From Rhizaria sp. SCN 62-66 (lineage: Eukaryota > Rhizaria, unplaced): a stretch of DNA of 50,781 nt. Numbering within the stretch: position 1 is the stretch's first letter; each line of letters begins with the position of its first letter. Below are positions 9,611 through 19,320 of this stretch, in pieces. The stretch is from contig MEDY01000213.1 of assembly GCA_001724265.1 (NCBI GenBank), forward strand, positions 1 through 50,781, written 5' to 3'. A program made the position numbers and the translations under genes. The notes below the pieces were generated by a model. That model had not been told where the DNA came from. It was given only the letters and a program-made list of their open reading frames with translations, and did not search any database.

Positions 9611-10443
9611 TATGTGCGTGACGACACCACACTCGCGGAGCATGTCTTCGTTTGATCAAACACAAGGCGCACAAACAAGCACACTCAGAGAAAACATATC
9701 TATCACTAGGGTCATTACCCCACACAAAGCAAGATGTAGCCACATTATTGCTTGATTGGTGGACCCCACGTCGTCTTGCGACTGGCTCAATCACAAAGGC
9801 GGTCGAGTATCGCATATAGGCGTTAAAAAGTCAGCCCTCATTGAATGCAAAGAGAGTTTCACACAAGACTGTCGCAGGATGTGGCTCTGACGTATTCTTT
9901 GCTGATTGGCTGAGCAACACGCAAAGCCAATGAGAGGAGGGTCGTCGATGTTAGCTGACTAGGTGAGGATGAAGACGACCTCAGATTGGCGTATTCATGA
10001 TTGCCGGAAATACAGCAATTAACCCAAGAAAAAACACATAATATAAGCCCTACTCAAAACGAAGCAGATCCCCGGACGAAGTGGCTGTCCCATACTAGTG
10101 TTCCAAAGTTGCGCCTACGAGTGGCGGACGAGCACGCATTCGGCGCCTCTCATCGGACCGTTTCTCCCTCTCACGACATTCCAGATTGATATCACCCTTC
10201 TATCGAGTAGCCAACGAGTTTTACAGTGATTTATAAATATCTTATAACACTTTCTACACTATTTGTATATTATATAATCAGCAGTACAGACTATAAACTA
10301 AGTTTCACACTTTACTATCCCTCACTCACCGCGCCTGTTTCCTCGCTTGCCGTCTCCCTGAGCAGTGCTCCTCCTCTATTGACTTGGGTTTGTGGAAATA
10401 GGTCTTTTGAGCTGGTTGAGTTTCTTTATTCTAGCCTCTTGTA
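9611..10443 (+). promoter_or_regulatory. Promoter region of the CNB-like gene with CCAAT boxes
   Basis: Four CCAAT/ATTGG pentamers fall within 235 nt (9755, 9905, 9927 and 9985), in both orientations. An AT-rich stretch with TTATAAATAT near 10230 and a long pyrimidine-rich run follow. The sequence TTTCTTTATTCTAG ends at 10434, 9 nt before the ATG, and looks like a splice acceptor. CCAAT boxes are bound by NF-Y in many eukaryotes; a role here is inferred. Confidence 0.4.
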
Positions 10444-13400
10444 ATGCCGGCGTCTCCTGCAGCGGCTGCTGCGTCGCCCTCTGAGGCCCCGCAGGAGTCG
10501 TACCTCGTCGGCGATGGTGTTCACCTTGACCTCAAGGCCATGAGCACGATCAAGCTCGCTGGTTTTGACGACTTACCGTCTGTCATTGAGAAGGTTCAAC
10601 AGTCGTCTTCTCTTCTTGCGTCATCCTTTGATGAAATTTCCCGCGCTGCCGGCGTGCAGCTTACAGCGGCCAACACGCCCGAGCCGCTGCCCGAGCGCGC
10701 ATCATTGAGCGTCGACGCTCTCGTCCAACGCGACGTGAAGTCTTACTTGCACTGGCTGCGCCGCTGCGTACCCGCTTTTGGCACCTTTGTCACTGAGGCA
10801 GACGTGTCGCGTTTGGCGCAATTTGCTGCTGTGTCGACCCTGACGGCCTCCGAGTGGCACCTACGTCGCGGCGAGCGCCACACCTCGGCCGGCTTTGTCG
10901 TCGACGGCGCACTCGCGGAACAGAACGACGTGGTGAACAACCCGCCCCGCGCGTACCGCACGCGCGACGGCCAGCCGCTGAAGGCTGTTGTGCGCGAGGG
11001 CGTACACATCCTGGGCCCCGGTGAGAGCGTTGGCGACCTCTCGCTCTTCCACGGCCGCCGCTCCGACGCCTTCCTCCAGGCCCCTGCTCTGGACAAGGCC
11101 GTGCACACCGGGAACTCGCCCGCCGTGGCGTCGGCGTGCACGGCTACGGTGCTGCTGTTTCCCTACAACTCCTTTGCGGAGATGCAGGCGACCGCGCCCG
11201 CGCTCTACTCCAAGATCGTCAAGGTCTTTGCCCAGATCGGCCTCGACAAACTCTGCGGCAAGAACACCGTCGACGTCCGCGCCGTTGCGGCCTCGCTCGA
11301 GGAGCAGCGCCAGGGCCGACTTCGCGCTAAGACCGCCAACGCCTCCGCGCCCTTGTCCGTGGCCAGCTCGCCGCGCGCGGACTTGGCGGGCGACCGGCCG
11401 GCGTCGCTGATGAAGGAGCCCGATTCGCCCTCTGCCGGCGCAGGGGCGGGTTTCTTTAACATCAAGCCTATCGACGCGGACGACGACGACGACGACGACG
11501 CTGCGGCTGCGGGCGGCACGCCGATGCTGTTTCCTGAGGCGTTCGGCGGCAAGAAGGGCGGCGCCGCCTCGATCTCGCCTGCCGACACCGCCGCGTCCGG
11601 CGCAGGCGCTGGCTCCGCTGCGGCGGCAGGCACGGACGCCAACGGCGACCCGCTGCCGCTGATGCCCGAGTCGTCGTCGCACCTGAACACGCAGCTGTTC
11701 GCCTCGCTGGGTTTGCAGGTCATCCCGTTCAACCCCGACGCGGACCGCGCGCGCCGCCACAAGACCAAGGGCGGCGTCTACACACAGTCCGGCCACGGCT
11801 GGGAAAGCGAGGACCTTGGCTTTGCGTTCGAGTACGCATCGGTGTTCACCGACGCCGAGTGGGAGCACCTGCGCGAGTTCCTCATCCGCCTCCTCGCCGG
11901 CAAGCTGCCGTGCCCCGTGCCTGCGTGCGGCGTGCCCGTCTACTTCCTGGCCGACCCGGCGACGTTCGCGCCGCCGCCGTGGTCCGTTGCGTCGGCCTCG
12001 GAGCGCTCCTCGCAGGCCGCCGAGCGCACGGGGCTGTCCACCGCGCACCGCGCCGTGTTCGGCTTCATTACCCACGCAGCCGGCGCCGGCAGCGGCGGCA
12101 GCAGCGGCGCGGGCGGCGAGGCGGCGCTCGCGCAAGGCGGGCCCGGCGCGCTGCAGCGCACGGCGACGGCACGACAGGTGACGGCCGGCGTCGACCTCTC
12201 GGTTCCGCAGCCGCCGTCAACGCGCTCTGTGGTGCATCTCGCGCGCGCCACGGACCGCTACACCGTGCGTCTGCTCGCGCGCCGCAGCGAGGCCGCCGAG
12301 GCCGCGCTGCACAACGGCTCCGCCGCGATGCTGCAGATGCGTGCGGTGCAGGACCGGCTCGCGGAGCTCTTGGCGCCGTGCGTCGACTTCGCGCGCCGCA
12401 CGCTCGCCAGCGCCACCGCGGCCGATGATGCGGCGGGCGGCGACAGCGGCGCCGAGGGCGGCGCGGGTGACAGCAGGGCCAAGAAGAACAAGGACAACGA
12501 TCTTAGCGACCCCTACTCGGCCGCGAGCGTCAAGAGGGCCCTCGAGCGCAAGCAGCAGCGCCAGGGCCGCGCCTCCGGCCGCGTCGCGCCGCCCTCGGGC
12601 GCCCGCAGCGCGCGCGGCGGCAAGCACGGCCAGGCCGCTAGCCAGGGCCAGGGCCTGGATCAGGGCGCCGCGGCTGCGTCTGCGCAGGATGAGCTTGCGC
12701 TTCTGTCGCAGGCCTTCGCGGGCGACGCTGCGGCCGCCGAGCAGCTGGCCGCCAACTCGCGCCAGACCAACGGCTCCGGCTCTCACTCTGGTGCCGCCAC
12801 CGCGGGCGCGCTGGTGGCCGCTGGCGCCGTTGGCGGCGCCGCCGCGGGCGCCGCGGCAGGCCGCGCGAGCTCGGGCTCCGGCCCCAGCACGCGCACCGCT
12901 CACAGGGACTTCGACCTCGCGTCGGGGCAGCCGCTGGACCGCGTGACGCCCCGCAGCAGCGGCGCGGCCGGGGCCGGGGCCGGCGGCCGCGCGGGCTCCC
13001 CGACGCAGCGCGCGGGGATGGGCGCGAACGGTGCTAACTCTAAGAGCAGCACACAGCTCGTCCCCGCGTCCTCAGGCTCCGGCGCCCTCGTCGGCGCTGG
13101 CAGCGGTGCCGAGGGCGGCGCTGCGGGCGGCAAGGACAGCGGCGCGATCGTCGCTGCGACGCTGCTGGCGCCCGGCGCAGTCGTGTCGGCGCTGACGATG
13201 GCGCACGCGGCGACGCTGCGCAAGCTCAACCAGCAGCGCCAGGCCACGCGCCGGCTGCGTCTGCTCATGGCGCTGCTGTGCGGCCGCGTCCTCATCGAGC
13301 GCATCCGCACGCGCCGCACGCTCGGCGCCGTGCACGCTGCCATGGCCGCACAGACGTGCGCCGCGGCGCAGTCGACGGCCGAGCTTGTTGCCGCGCTCAA

Positions 13401-16400
13401 CGCCACCGCGGTCGAGTCCGAGGCGCTGTCCGCGCAGTCTGACACCGCGGGCTCGGCCTCCCGCGACCCTTCGCCGCGCCGCGGAGCGCCCTTCACGCCT
13501 GCCCGCGCGCCTACGGCCGCCGCGGGGTCCATGTCGCCCTCGGCCTCGCAGGGCGCGCTGGACCGCAAGCCGTCGATGGCGCGCCTTCTCTCGCAGCCGC
13601 AGTCGCAGCAGGCCGACGGCGACGCGCTGGCACAGTCGCAGAGCGTGACCGCGCTCGCTTCCCCGCGCGCCGACGGCGACGACGCCTACCCCGCGTCTGC
13701 CTCTGGCGCTGGCGCTGCTGACGCAAGCGTTGGTGCGGGCGCGGAGGGTGAGGACTCTACCAACGAGCGTCGTCTTGCGGCGGCGTCGCCGTCGTCGCAG
13801 CAGCCACAGTCGGCTGCGCCGGCGGGCCCGCTCGTGCAAGGCTACACGCCCAGGACGGACCTGGTGCTGCTGCAGAGCAATCTGCAGTCCCTTGTTGGCG
13901 CAATCGGGGCCGCCGAGGTTGTGACCTCGAACCCCTCCCAGCGCGCGCCCGGCTTCCGCGGCGCCGGCGCGGGCGTCGGCGTTGGCGGCTTCAGTGGCGG
14001 TGTACGCTCGCGCGGCCGCCTACAGCAGCAGCAGACACAGCGCGGCAGCGGTGGCGCGGGCTCGGCTCGAAGCACCCCGCAGCACCCGTCGCGTAGAATC
14101 ACTCACGCAGGCAATAACAACAATAACACGAACAATGCCCGCGGCTCTGCGACGCCTGGAGGTAACAACGGCGCGAACGTGTACGGCCCGTACTCACAGC
14201 AGCCGCTGAGCTCACCGACAAACGCGAGCCGCGCGTTCACGAACGGCAGCGGCTACGCCGATCCGTCCAACGCGCCCTCGCAGTCTCCTGCGGCGGGCAC
14301 GCGCTCGGTTCAGGCGACGCCGCGCCGCGCCTCGCGCCCGGTGGCGGGCTCAGCGGCCGCGACGCCCGTGGCGCCCGCCCAGTCGGGCACGGCGGCCAAG
14401 ATCCAGGCCATGACTGCCGCGCTGCACGCGCGCAACGGAGACGCGCCCGCAACGCCTGCGCTCGCCTCTGCCCGCGGCAGCTCCTCCTCACGCAACCCCG
14501 CTGTTGGTGCTGGCTCTCTTGCCGGCCCCGTGTCCGCGCGCGGCAGTAGCTCGACATTCGGCGCTAGTGGCGCTGACAATGGCGCTGGCGCCGCCTTTGA
14601 GGAGCAGGAACCCGTGTACGTCGTGCAGTGGGTCGCCGCGTCCGAGGCGCCCGCGATGTCGCGCGCGAGTTTGCGCTCGAGCGACCACGACTTCAACATG
14701 AGCGCCAACTTCGGCGCCGGAGTGTTGGGCGCGCCACTGCACGGCTACGGAGACACGACCCCCGACGGCGACGACGCTGCGATCTCTGGCCCCAGCCGCC
14801 GCGCGACCGGCTTCAACGGCGGCGCGGGCGGCGCTGGCAACGGCGGCGCGCGCAACACGGCGATGGACGGCACGGTGATGAGCGAGGAGTCCGCGGCCGA
14901 GGCTGGCGTCTCGGAGGGGACTGTGCGCGTCATCAACGGCCAGCGTGTCGTCGCCCGCATCGTCGCGCTCCCGCCCAGCGCGCGCGCGCACGACAACGCG
15001 GCGACTGCGGCGGCCGCGGCGGGCGCAGGCAGAGAAGGCGACGACCGTGCGAGCCCACTGCCCGGCAACGACGTTTATGGCGCCAGCGCCACGCCCCGTG
15101 GCAGCACCTCCCGTCTAGGCCAGTCCCAGAGCCAATCCGACCAGCAGGCTCAGGGACAGCAGCATGGCCATCAACATGGTCAGCAGAACTACCCAGTTAC
15201 GCCCGCGCCGCATGCTAGCGTCTCGCGTGGCGGCGCCGCCAGCACCGCTGCGACGCCCTACCAGGGCCACGGCGGCGGCGCTCAGGACTCCGGCAGCATG
15301 GATTTCTGGCTGGCGTCGAATCCGTCGGCCGTCTTCGCGCAGAAGGCGGGCCGCGGTGGCGCGCGCCCCGCGGTGTCTTCGGCCCCTTCGTCGGCTCTGA
15401 CGTCGGCGCAGCTCGTGCAGGTGATGAGCCACCAGACCGAGGCCGCGCGCCGCGTGCACGAGGAGACGGCCTCGCTCGCGCGCGCCTACAGCGCCGCCAC
15501 CGAGGCCCTTGCCGCGCGCATGCGCGACGTGGCGCCGCAGCTCGAGCGCGCGGCTGCGCGTGCGGCGCGCGGAGAGAAGGCGCGCAAGGACGCGGAGAAG
15601 ATGTACCGCGAACTCGAGGCGGCGCGCAAGCGGTTGTCGCGGCTTGAGGGCGAGCGCGGCAAGGAGCGCGAGGAGTACGAAAAGGAGATGCGCGCTGAGC
15701 GCGAACGCTGGGCCGCCATGTCGGCCAACCGCGGCGAGAACGACGCGGCCGAGCTCGAGGACCAGAACGAGCGCCTGCGCGTCGAAAACGCCGCGCTGAC
15801 CAACGAATCGGCGCTGCTCGCGCGCAAGGTACAGGGCCAGCGCAAGTATGTGCAGCAGCAGCAGGACAACCTGGCGCTGCTGGCGTCGCGCGAGCGCGAC
15901 CTAATGGCCGCGATCGACGCGCTGCGTCTGCAGCACTCGGACGTCACGCTCAAGGTCTCCGTGGCGCAGTCCACGGCGGCCGCGGTCGCCATGACGCGCA
16001 CAGGCGCGGGCGCGGGCGGCGTTGGCGGCGTGGGCAACAAGCCCACCTCGCTGCTCAACAACCTCGACGTGCCGGCGATCAAGACGCGCCACGCGCAGGA
16101 GCAGGCGAGAGCGCAGCGCGCACTACAGCTCCAGATCCAGCAGCAGCAGCGCAACGCCGAGGCCGGACCCAACAACGGCGGCCAGAACCCGCAGCTGATG
16201 AGTCCGGAGCGTGAGCAGCCGCCCGCGCTGGGCTACTACCCCGAGGGCGACAGTCGCGCCACGACGCCCGCCTACGGCTCCCGCGGCGGCGCAAACAATG
16301 GCACCAGCAGCGCGTTCCAGAGCCCCAACGGCTACGGCAACGGCGGCAACGGCGGCTACGCGACCCCCGGCACCGGCGGTAGCGGTGGCGACTACCGCGG

Positions 16401-16812
16401 CAACTCCGCTAGCCGCGCGCGCGGCGACCTGGGTGCGCTGATGGTGCCCGAGGGGCGTCCGCTGACGACGGCGGGCGTCACCACGCTGCGGTCGCCCCCC
16501 AAGCGACGCAACCACCGGCGCAACTCGAGCGTGGACGCCACCGCGCTGGCGCCGATGCTGCCGCCGATCACCATCGCGCAGCCTTACACGCACTTCATGC
16601 CGCCCGTCGGCAAGGCCGTCGGACTCGGCTCCGGCGGCGCGGGCAACGGCGGCGGCGGCGGCGGCGGCGGCAGCAGCGGCACGGCCGCGCCGACGCCGCA
16701 GCAGCACCAGCAGGCGATGCAGCACCAGCAGCAGCAACGTCAGGACTTGCCCGCGGGGTCGTACGCCACGGGTGGGCCCTTCATGTATCACCCCACCGCC
16801 GGCCACGCGTGA
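10444..16812 (+). CDS. Large protein with N-terminal cyclic-nucleotide-binding-like domain and C-terminal coiled coil
   Basis: This is an uninterrupted 2122-residue frame from ATG 10444 to TGA 16810-16812. Residues about 100-275 resemble a cyclic-nucleotide-binding (CNB) beta-roll followed by a helix: LRRGERHTSAGFVVDGAL, then VHILGPGESVGDLSLFHGRR, then ACTATVLLFPYNSFAEM. The phosphate-binding cassette is atypical (GD in place of GE, and an insertion of about 20 residues before the CTATV strand), so nucleotide binding is uncertain. Residues about 300-1650 are mostly low-complexity Ala/Gly/Ser/Gln/Asp sequence, with one Arg-rich helical island (RQATRRLRLLMALLCGRVLI). Residues about 1663-1850 form a strong charged coiled coil (MYRELEAARKRLSRLEGERG). 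A Gly/Gln-rich tail follows. No kinase or channel domain is present. The function is unknown; a scaffold or regulatory-subunit-like role is only a guess. Confidence 0.75.
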   Translation: MPASPAAAAASPSEAPQESYLVGDGVHLDLKAMSTIKLAGFDDLPSVIEKVQQSSSLLASSFDEISRAAGVQLTAANTPEPLPERASLSVDALVQRDVKSYLHWLRRCVPAFGTFVTEADVSRLAQFAAVSTLTASEWHLRRGERHTSAGFVVDGALAEQNDVVNNPPRAYRTRDGQPLKAVVREGVHILGPGESVGDLSLFHGRRSDAFLQAPALDKAVHTGNSPAVASACTATVLLFPYNSFAEMQATAPALYSKIVKVFAQIGLDKLCGKNTVDVRAVAASLEEQRQGRLRAKTANASAPLSVASSPRADLAGDRPASLMKEPDSPSAGAGAGFFNIKPIDADDDDDDDAAAAGGTPMLFPEAFGGKKGGAASISPADTAASGAGAGSAAAAGTDANGDPLPLMPESSSHLNTQLFASLGLQVIPFNPDADRARRHKTKGGVYTQSGHGWESEDLGFAFEYASVFTDAEWEHLREFLIRLLAGKLPCPVPACGVPVYFLADPATFAPPPWSVASASERSSQAAERTGLSTAHRAVFGFITHAAGAGSGGSSGAGGEAALAQGGPGALQRTATARQVTAGVDLSVPQPPSTRSVVHLARATDRYTVRLLARRSEAAEAALHNGSAAMLQMRAVQDRLAELLAPCVDFARRTLASATAADDAAGGDSGAEGGAGDSRAKKNKDNDLSDPYSAASVKRALERKQQRQGRASGRVAPPSGARSARGGKHGQAASQGQGLDQGAAAASAQDELALLSQAFAGDAAAAEQLAANSRQTNGSGSHSGAATAGALVAAGAVGGAAAGAAAGRASSGSGPSTRTAHRDFDLASGQPLDRVTPRSSGAAGAGAGGRAGSPTQRAGMGANGANSKSSTQLVPASSGSGALVGAGSGAEGGAAGGKDSGAIVAATLLAPGAVVSALTMAHAATLRKLNQQRQATRRLRLLMALLCGRVLIERIRTRRTLGAVHAAMAAQTCAAAQSTAELVAALNATAVESEALSAQSDTAGSASRDPSPRRGAPFTPARAPTAAAGSMSPSASQGALDRKPSMARLLSQPQSQQADGDALAQSQSVTALASPRADGDDAYPASASGAGAADASVGAGAEGEDSTNERRLAAASPSSQQPQSAAPAGPLVQGYTPRTDLVLLQSNLQSLVGAIGAAEVVTSNPSQRAPGFRGAGAGVGVGGFSGGVRSRGRLQQQQTQRGSGGAGSARSTPQHPSRRITHAGNNNNNTNNARGSATPGGNNGANVYGPYSQQPLSSPTNASRAFTNGSGYADPSNAPSQSPAAGTRSVQATPRRASRPVAGSAAATPVAPAQSGTAAKIQAMTAALHARNGDAPATPALASARGSSSSRNPAVGAGSLAGPVSARGSSSTFGASGADNGAGAAFEEQEPVYVVQWVAASEAPAMSRASLRSSDHDFNMSANFGAGVLGAPLHGYGDTTPDGDDAAISGPSRRATGFNGGAGGAGNGGARNTAMDGTVMSEESAAEAGVSEGTVRVINGQRVVARIVALPPSARAHDNAATAAAAAGAGREGDDRASPLPGNDVYGASATPRGSTSRLGQSQSQSDQQAQGQQHGHQHGQQNYPVTPAPHASVSRGGAASTAATPYQGHGGGAQDSGSMDFWLASNPSAVFAQKAGRGGARPAVSSAPSSALTSAQLVQVMSHQTEAARRVHEETASLARAYSAATEALAARMRDVAPQLERAAARAARGEKARKDAEKMYRELEAARKRLSRLEGERGKEREEYEKEMRAERERWAAMSANRGENDAAELEDQNERLRVENAALTNESALLARKVQGQRKYVQQQQDNLALLASRERDLMAAIDALRLQHSDVTLKVSVAQSTAAAVAMTRTGAGAGGVGGVGNKPTSLLNNLDVPAIKTRHAQEQARAQRALQLQIQQQQRNAEAGPNNGGQNPQLMSPEREQPPALGYYPEGDSRATTPAYGSRGGANNGTSSAFQSPNGYGNGGNGGYATPGTGGSGGDYRGNSASRARGDLGALMVPEGRPLTTAGVTTLRSPPKRRNHRRNSSVDATALAPMLPPITIAQPYTHFMPPVGKAVGLGSGGAGNGGGGGGGGSSGTAAPTPQQHQQAMQHQQQQRQDLPAGSYATGGPFMYHPTAGHA

Positions 16813-17557
16813 GTGCGCTGTGCGTGCCGTGCGGACAGCGCATCAGGGCGCTCTGCGTGCACAACTTAACGTGTCGTCGGAGCATGTGAATCAGAGATGT
16901 ATACGTACAGTACATTTGTAAGTGACAGTGTGACAAAAGCGAACCCAAGAACTACGTGGGCACGTATAACAACGATTTGGTTTTCTTTGTTGTAGAAAAA
17001 GAGTAATGGAGGATGAGATTAAATAAGTTTGTTTTATTTGGTGCTCGTTTTGCGTCTCTCAAACTCACAACAGCTTGTTTTTTGGGGTGTACATTGGTGC
17101 TTGTACTTAAAATGGCTATGTTTCATCAACAACTATGGATTGGATTTTCGTTATTCTGTTTTCTTTTCTTTTTGTTTCTTTGAATTTGTGGACTTGTGCG
17201 TTATTTTCCCATTCAATTTCTCTGTCTGAACATCTGGAGTACACACTTCAGATTCAGCACTAACATATGCACATTTGTCAATACTTGTACAATACAGTGC
17301 TTGCATATTTAATCACAACTAAGCATTAAAATACGTTATCAGGTGTGTCAATGCTGACTGTAACTGAAATATGGCTTTAGTGCCACAGCGAGCATAGCAG
17401 GTGCAGACCTCATCGACAAGAGCTCAACACATAGGACTTAGCGCCAGGTGAGCAACTTAAGATAGGACATGGCGTAACGAGAGTACGCCAACAGGTTCGA
17501 GAGACTGGAGGGGAGCAGACGCGCAGGCACGTTGCATCATCAGTAGCTTTTGAGCGC
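16813..17557. other. Convergent intergenic region
   Basis: This T-rich spacer lies between the 3' ends of the CNB-like gene and bL36m. It contains a TATACGTACAGTAC motif near 16900 like those at 650 and 5900. Open frames here (for example 17029-17229) are low-complexity Phe/Val strings with no family match. No gene supported. Confidence 0.5.
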
Positions 17558-17830
17558 TTACTGGCGGCCGAAGAAGCCGAAGAAAGAAGAGAACATCGAG
17601 CCCGAAGTGGTAGACGAAGGGGGAGCCGCCTTGGCCATGCCAAGGGCAGAGCGCATAGGTGACGCCTCAGGGCCGCAGATGTGGTGCTGGCCATCGGGGT
17701 TGGTACTGGTGCTGAAGCCCTGGACCTGCTTGTGCTTAGGGTTAGAGACGCAGCGGACGTAGACCTTTCCACGGCGGCGGACGAAGGCGCAAGCGTCACA
17801 GAGACGGCGAAGAGAGGAGCGAGTCTTCAT
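17558..17830 (-). CDS. MRPL36: Mitochondrial-type large-subunit ribosomal protein bL36
   Basis: This 90-residue protein starts with the compact bL36 fold: [20 protein letters not shown] then [18 protein letters not shown]. The zinc ligands C-x2-C, C and H are visible (Cys11, Cys14, Cys27 and His33 of this start). In bacteria and organelles bL36 binds 23S-type rRNA and stabilises the 50S peptidyl-transferase side. No long presequence precedes the domain, which starts at the first Met, so import may rely on the basic N-terminus itself. A C-terminal extension of about 50 residues ends FGFFGRQ and is unusual for the family. The start ATG is at 17828-17830; an acceptor-like CTTCCTGTGTAG ends 2 nt upstream. 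The stop is TAA. A plastid destination cannot be excluded. Confidence 0.85.
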   Translation of the reverse strand: MKTRSSLRRLCDACAFVRRRGKVYVRCVSNPKHKQVQGFSTSTNPDGQHHICGPEASPMRSALGMAKAAPPSSTTSGSMFSSFFGFFGRQ

Positions 17831-18453
17831 CTCTACACAGGAAGAGAGTGAGAGCAGGAACAAGAAAACATGATGTGAGCAAAAAGATCAAGTTGGGAAG
17901 GTTTGGTGTGTGGCCCTCAACCGCGTGTTTTGAGGTGGACGTAGAGAGGAAAGTAGATCGCAGATTGGCATGCAGCAAAATAATCAGCAAAGTCAAACAC
18001 ACATGCAAAATGGGCATATCGATCAAATGCTATTCGGCCGATCAGAAGGCCCCCAGGAATCACGCCAACATGACGGACTAGGCTGCCGTCGGTCGCGACG
18101 AAGAAGTAGGGAAGGCACGGTTCGCAAAAATGGCTGCGTTGCGGCCCTTACTTTAACCCAGCGAGCAACTTTGAAAGCCATTTGGAACCCTTAGAGCTGT
18201 TCCGATAGATAATGGTGAATTAAATTTGGTTACATCATGCGTTATTCTATGTTGGGTGGTTATTGCTGCCTTTCTTTCGCAACTCTAGAGCCCGTGCAGA
18301 CGCCTCTTAGGTGGCCGCATGGAGCGGTGATGAATGCAACGAAGCTGTCGTTTGATCTTAGCATGCTTTTCAACGCCCCCATATGCTTTCCGTGATGTTT
18401 GTCACTTTGCTCACAATTAATTCTACGCGTTTCTTTGATTTAGTCCTCGGGAG
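17831..18453. promoter_or_regulatory. Divergent intergenic region, bL36m / unknown gene
   Basis: This region holds the promoters of two divergent genes. The plus side ends in TTTCTTTGATTTAG, whose AG is at 18442-18443, 10 nt before the ATG of the next gene. No other element is certain. Confidence 0.45.
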
Positions 18454-19320
18454 ATGTCTGATAAGTCTCAGGAGAACGGGTCTGTGACTCCGATCGAGCC
18501 CGCCGCGGTTGATCAGCTTGCTCACCGCCAGACCTCGTACCACACTCTGCGGGGCGTCTCTGTGCAGGACTTGATCCAGCAGATCCGCTACCTGCCCAAG
18601 GAGGCACAGAAGCACGTGTCTATCCTCAACGAGGCCCGCGTGAACCGCGCCGTGAACCCCGCGGTGCAGGCGCGCCTTGACGAGCTCAAGGCTCTGCCCG
18701 ACGCTGAGCTGTCGATCCAGCTTGAGGAGTACCTGCCCTCCGACGTCGTCGAGCGCGCCGAGTTCCTTACCACGGTTGCGTCTGAGCAGGCCCGCTCGCT
18801 CTCCGAGCTCTACGACCGCTCGCGCAAGTACCAGATGCGCACTGCCGCGAACAAGACGTACCACACCCCGTCGCCGGCCTTCATGTCCACGCTGTGGTCT
18901 CTGCCCCCCACCGCGGAGCAGACGACCGCGCTCAAGGCCGTGCCCGAGGCGCGCCGCCAGTCCTGGTTCGACCTCACGCTGCACTACCTCGGTGTAAACT
19001 CGGCCGAGTCCCGCTTCAACGCCCTCGAGACGTGCCTTAACGGTGAGTACTCCACCTCGGCCGGTCGCAACTCGCTCCGCCCGCGCCCCTGCGCGCAGCT
19101 CGCCCTCGCTGCTGAGTCGCAGATGCAGATGATGCTGAAGGACCTCACGCGCGGCTCGTGCGAGGCCGCGACGAAGCGCTTCCACTCTGCGCTGGTTGAG
19201 AAGCCCGACGCAGAGGCCGCATCGATTGCGTACCAGGGCCTGCTGCAGTGCTCTGAGGTCTCGCGCACCATCCAGGCCATCACCAGTGCCGTCTCTACCC
19301 TCACCCATGGCCGTAAGTAA
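18454..19320 (+). CDS. Unrecognised 288-residue helical protein
   Basis: An intact frame runs from ATG 18454 to TAA 19318-19320 and encodes 288 residues. I do not recognise the family. The sequence is not low-complexity, is C-ending in codon use, and looks fully helical (ERAEFLTTVASEQARSLSEL; ESQMQMMLKDLTRGSCEAAT), so it is very likely a real, well-expressed protein. There is no signal peptide, membrane segment or obvious catalytic motif; it looks cytosolic. Codon bias resembles that of the ribosomal and thioredoxin genes here, which suggests high expression. An acceptor-like TTTAG lies 10 nt before the start codon. Confidence 0.82.
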   Translation: MSDKSQENGSVTPIEPAAVDQLAHRQTSYHTLRGVSVQDLIQQIRYLPKEAQKHVSILNEARVNRAVNPAVQARLDELKALPDAELSIQLEEYLPSDVVERAEFLTTVASEQARSLSELYDRSRKYQMRTAANKTYHTPSPAFMSTLWSLPPTAEQTTALKAVPEARRQSWFDLTLHYLGVNSAESRFNALETCLNGEYSTSAGRNSLRPRPCAQLALAAESQMQMMLKDLTRGSCEAATKRFHSALVEKPDAEAASIAYQGLLQCSEVSRTIQAITSAVSTLTHGRK

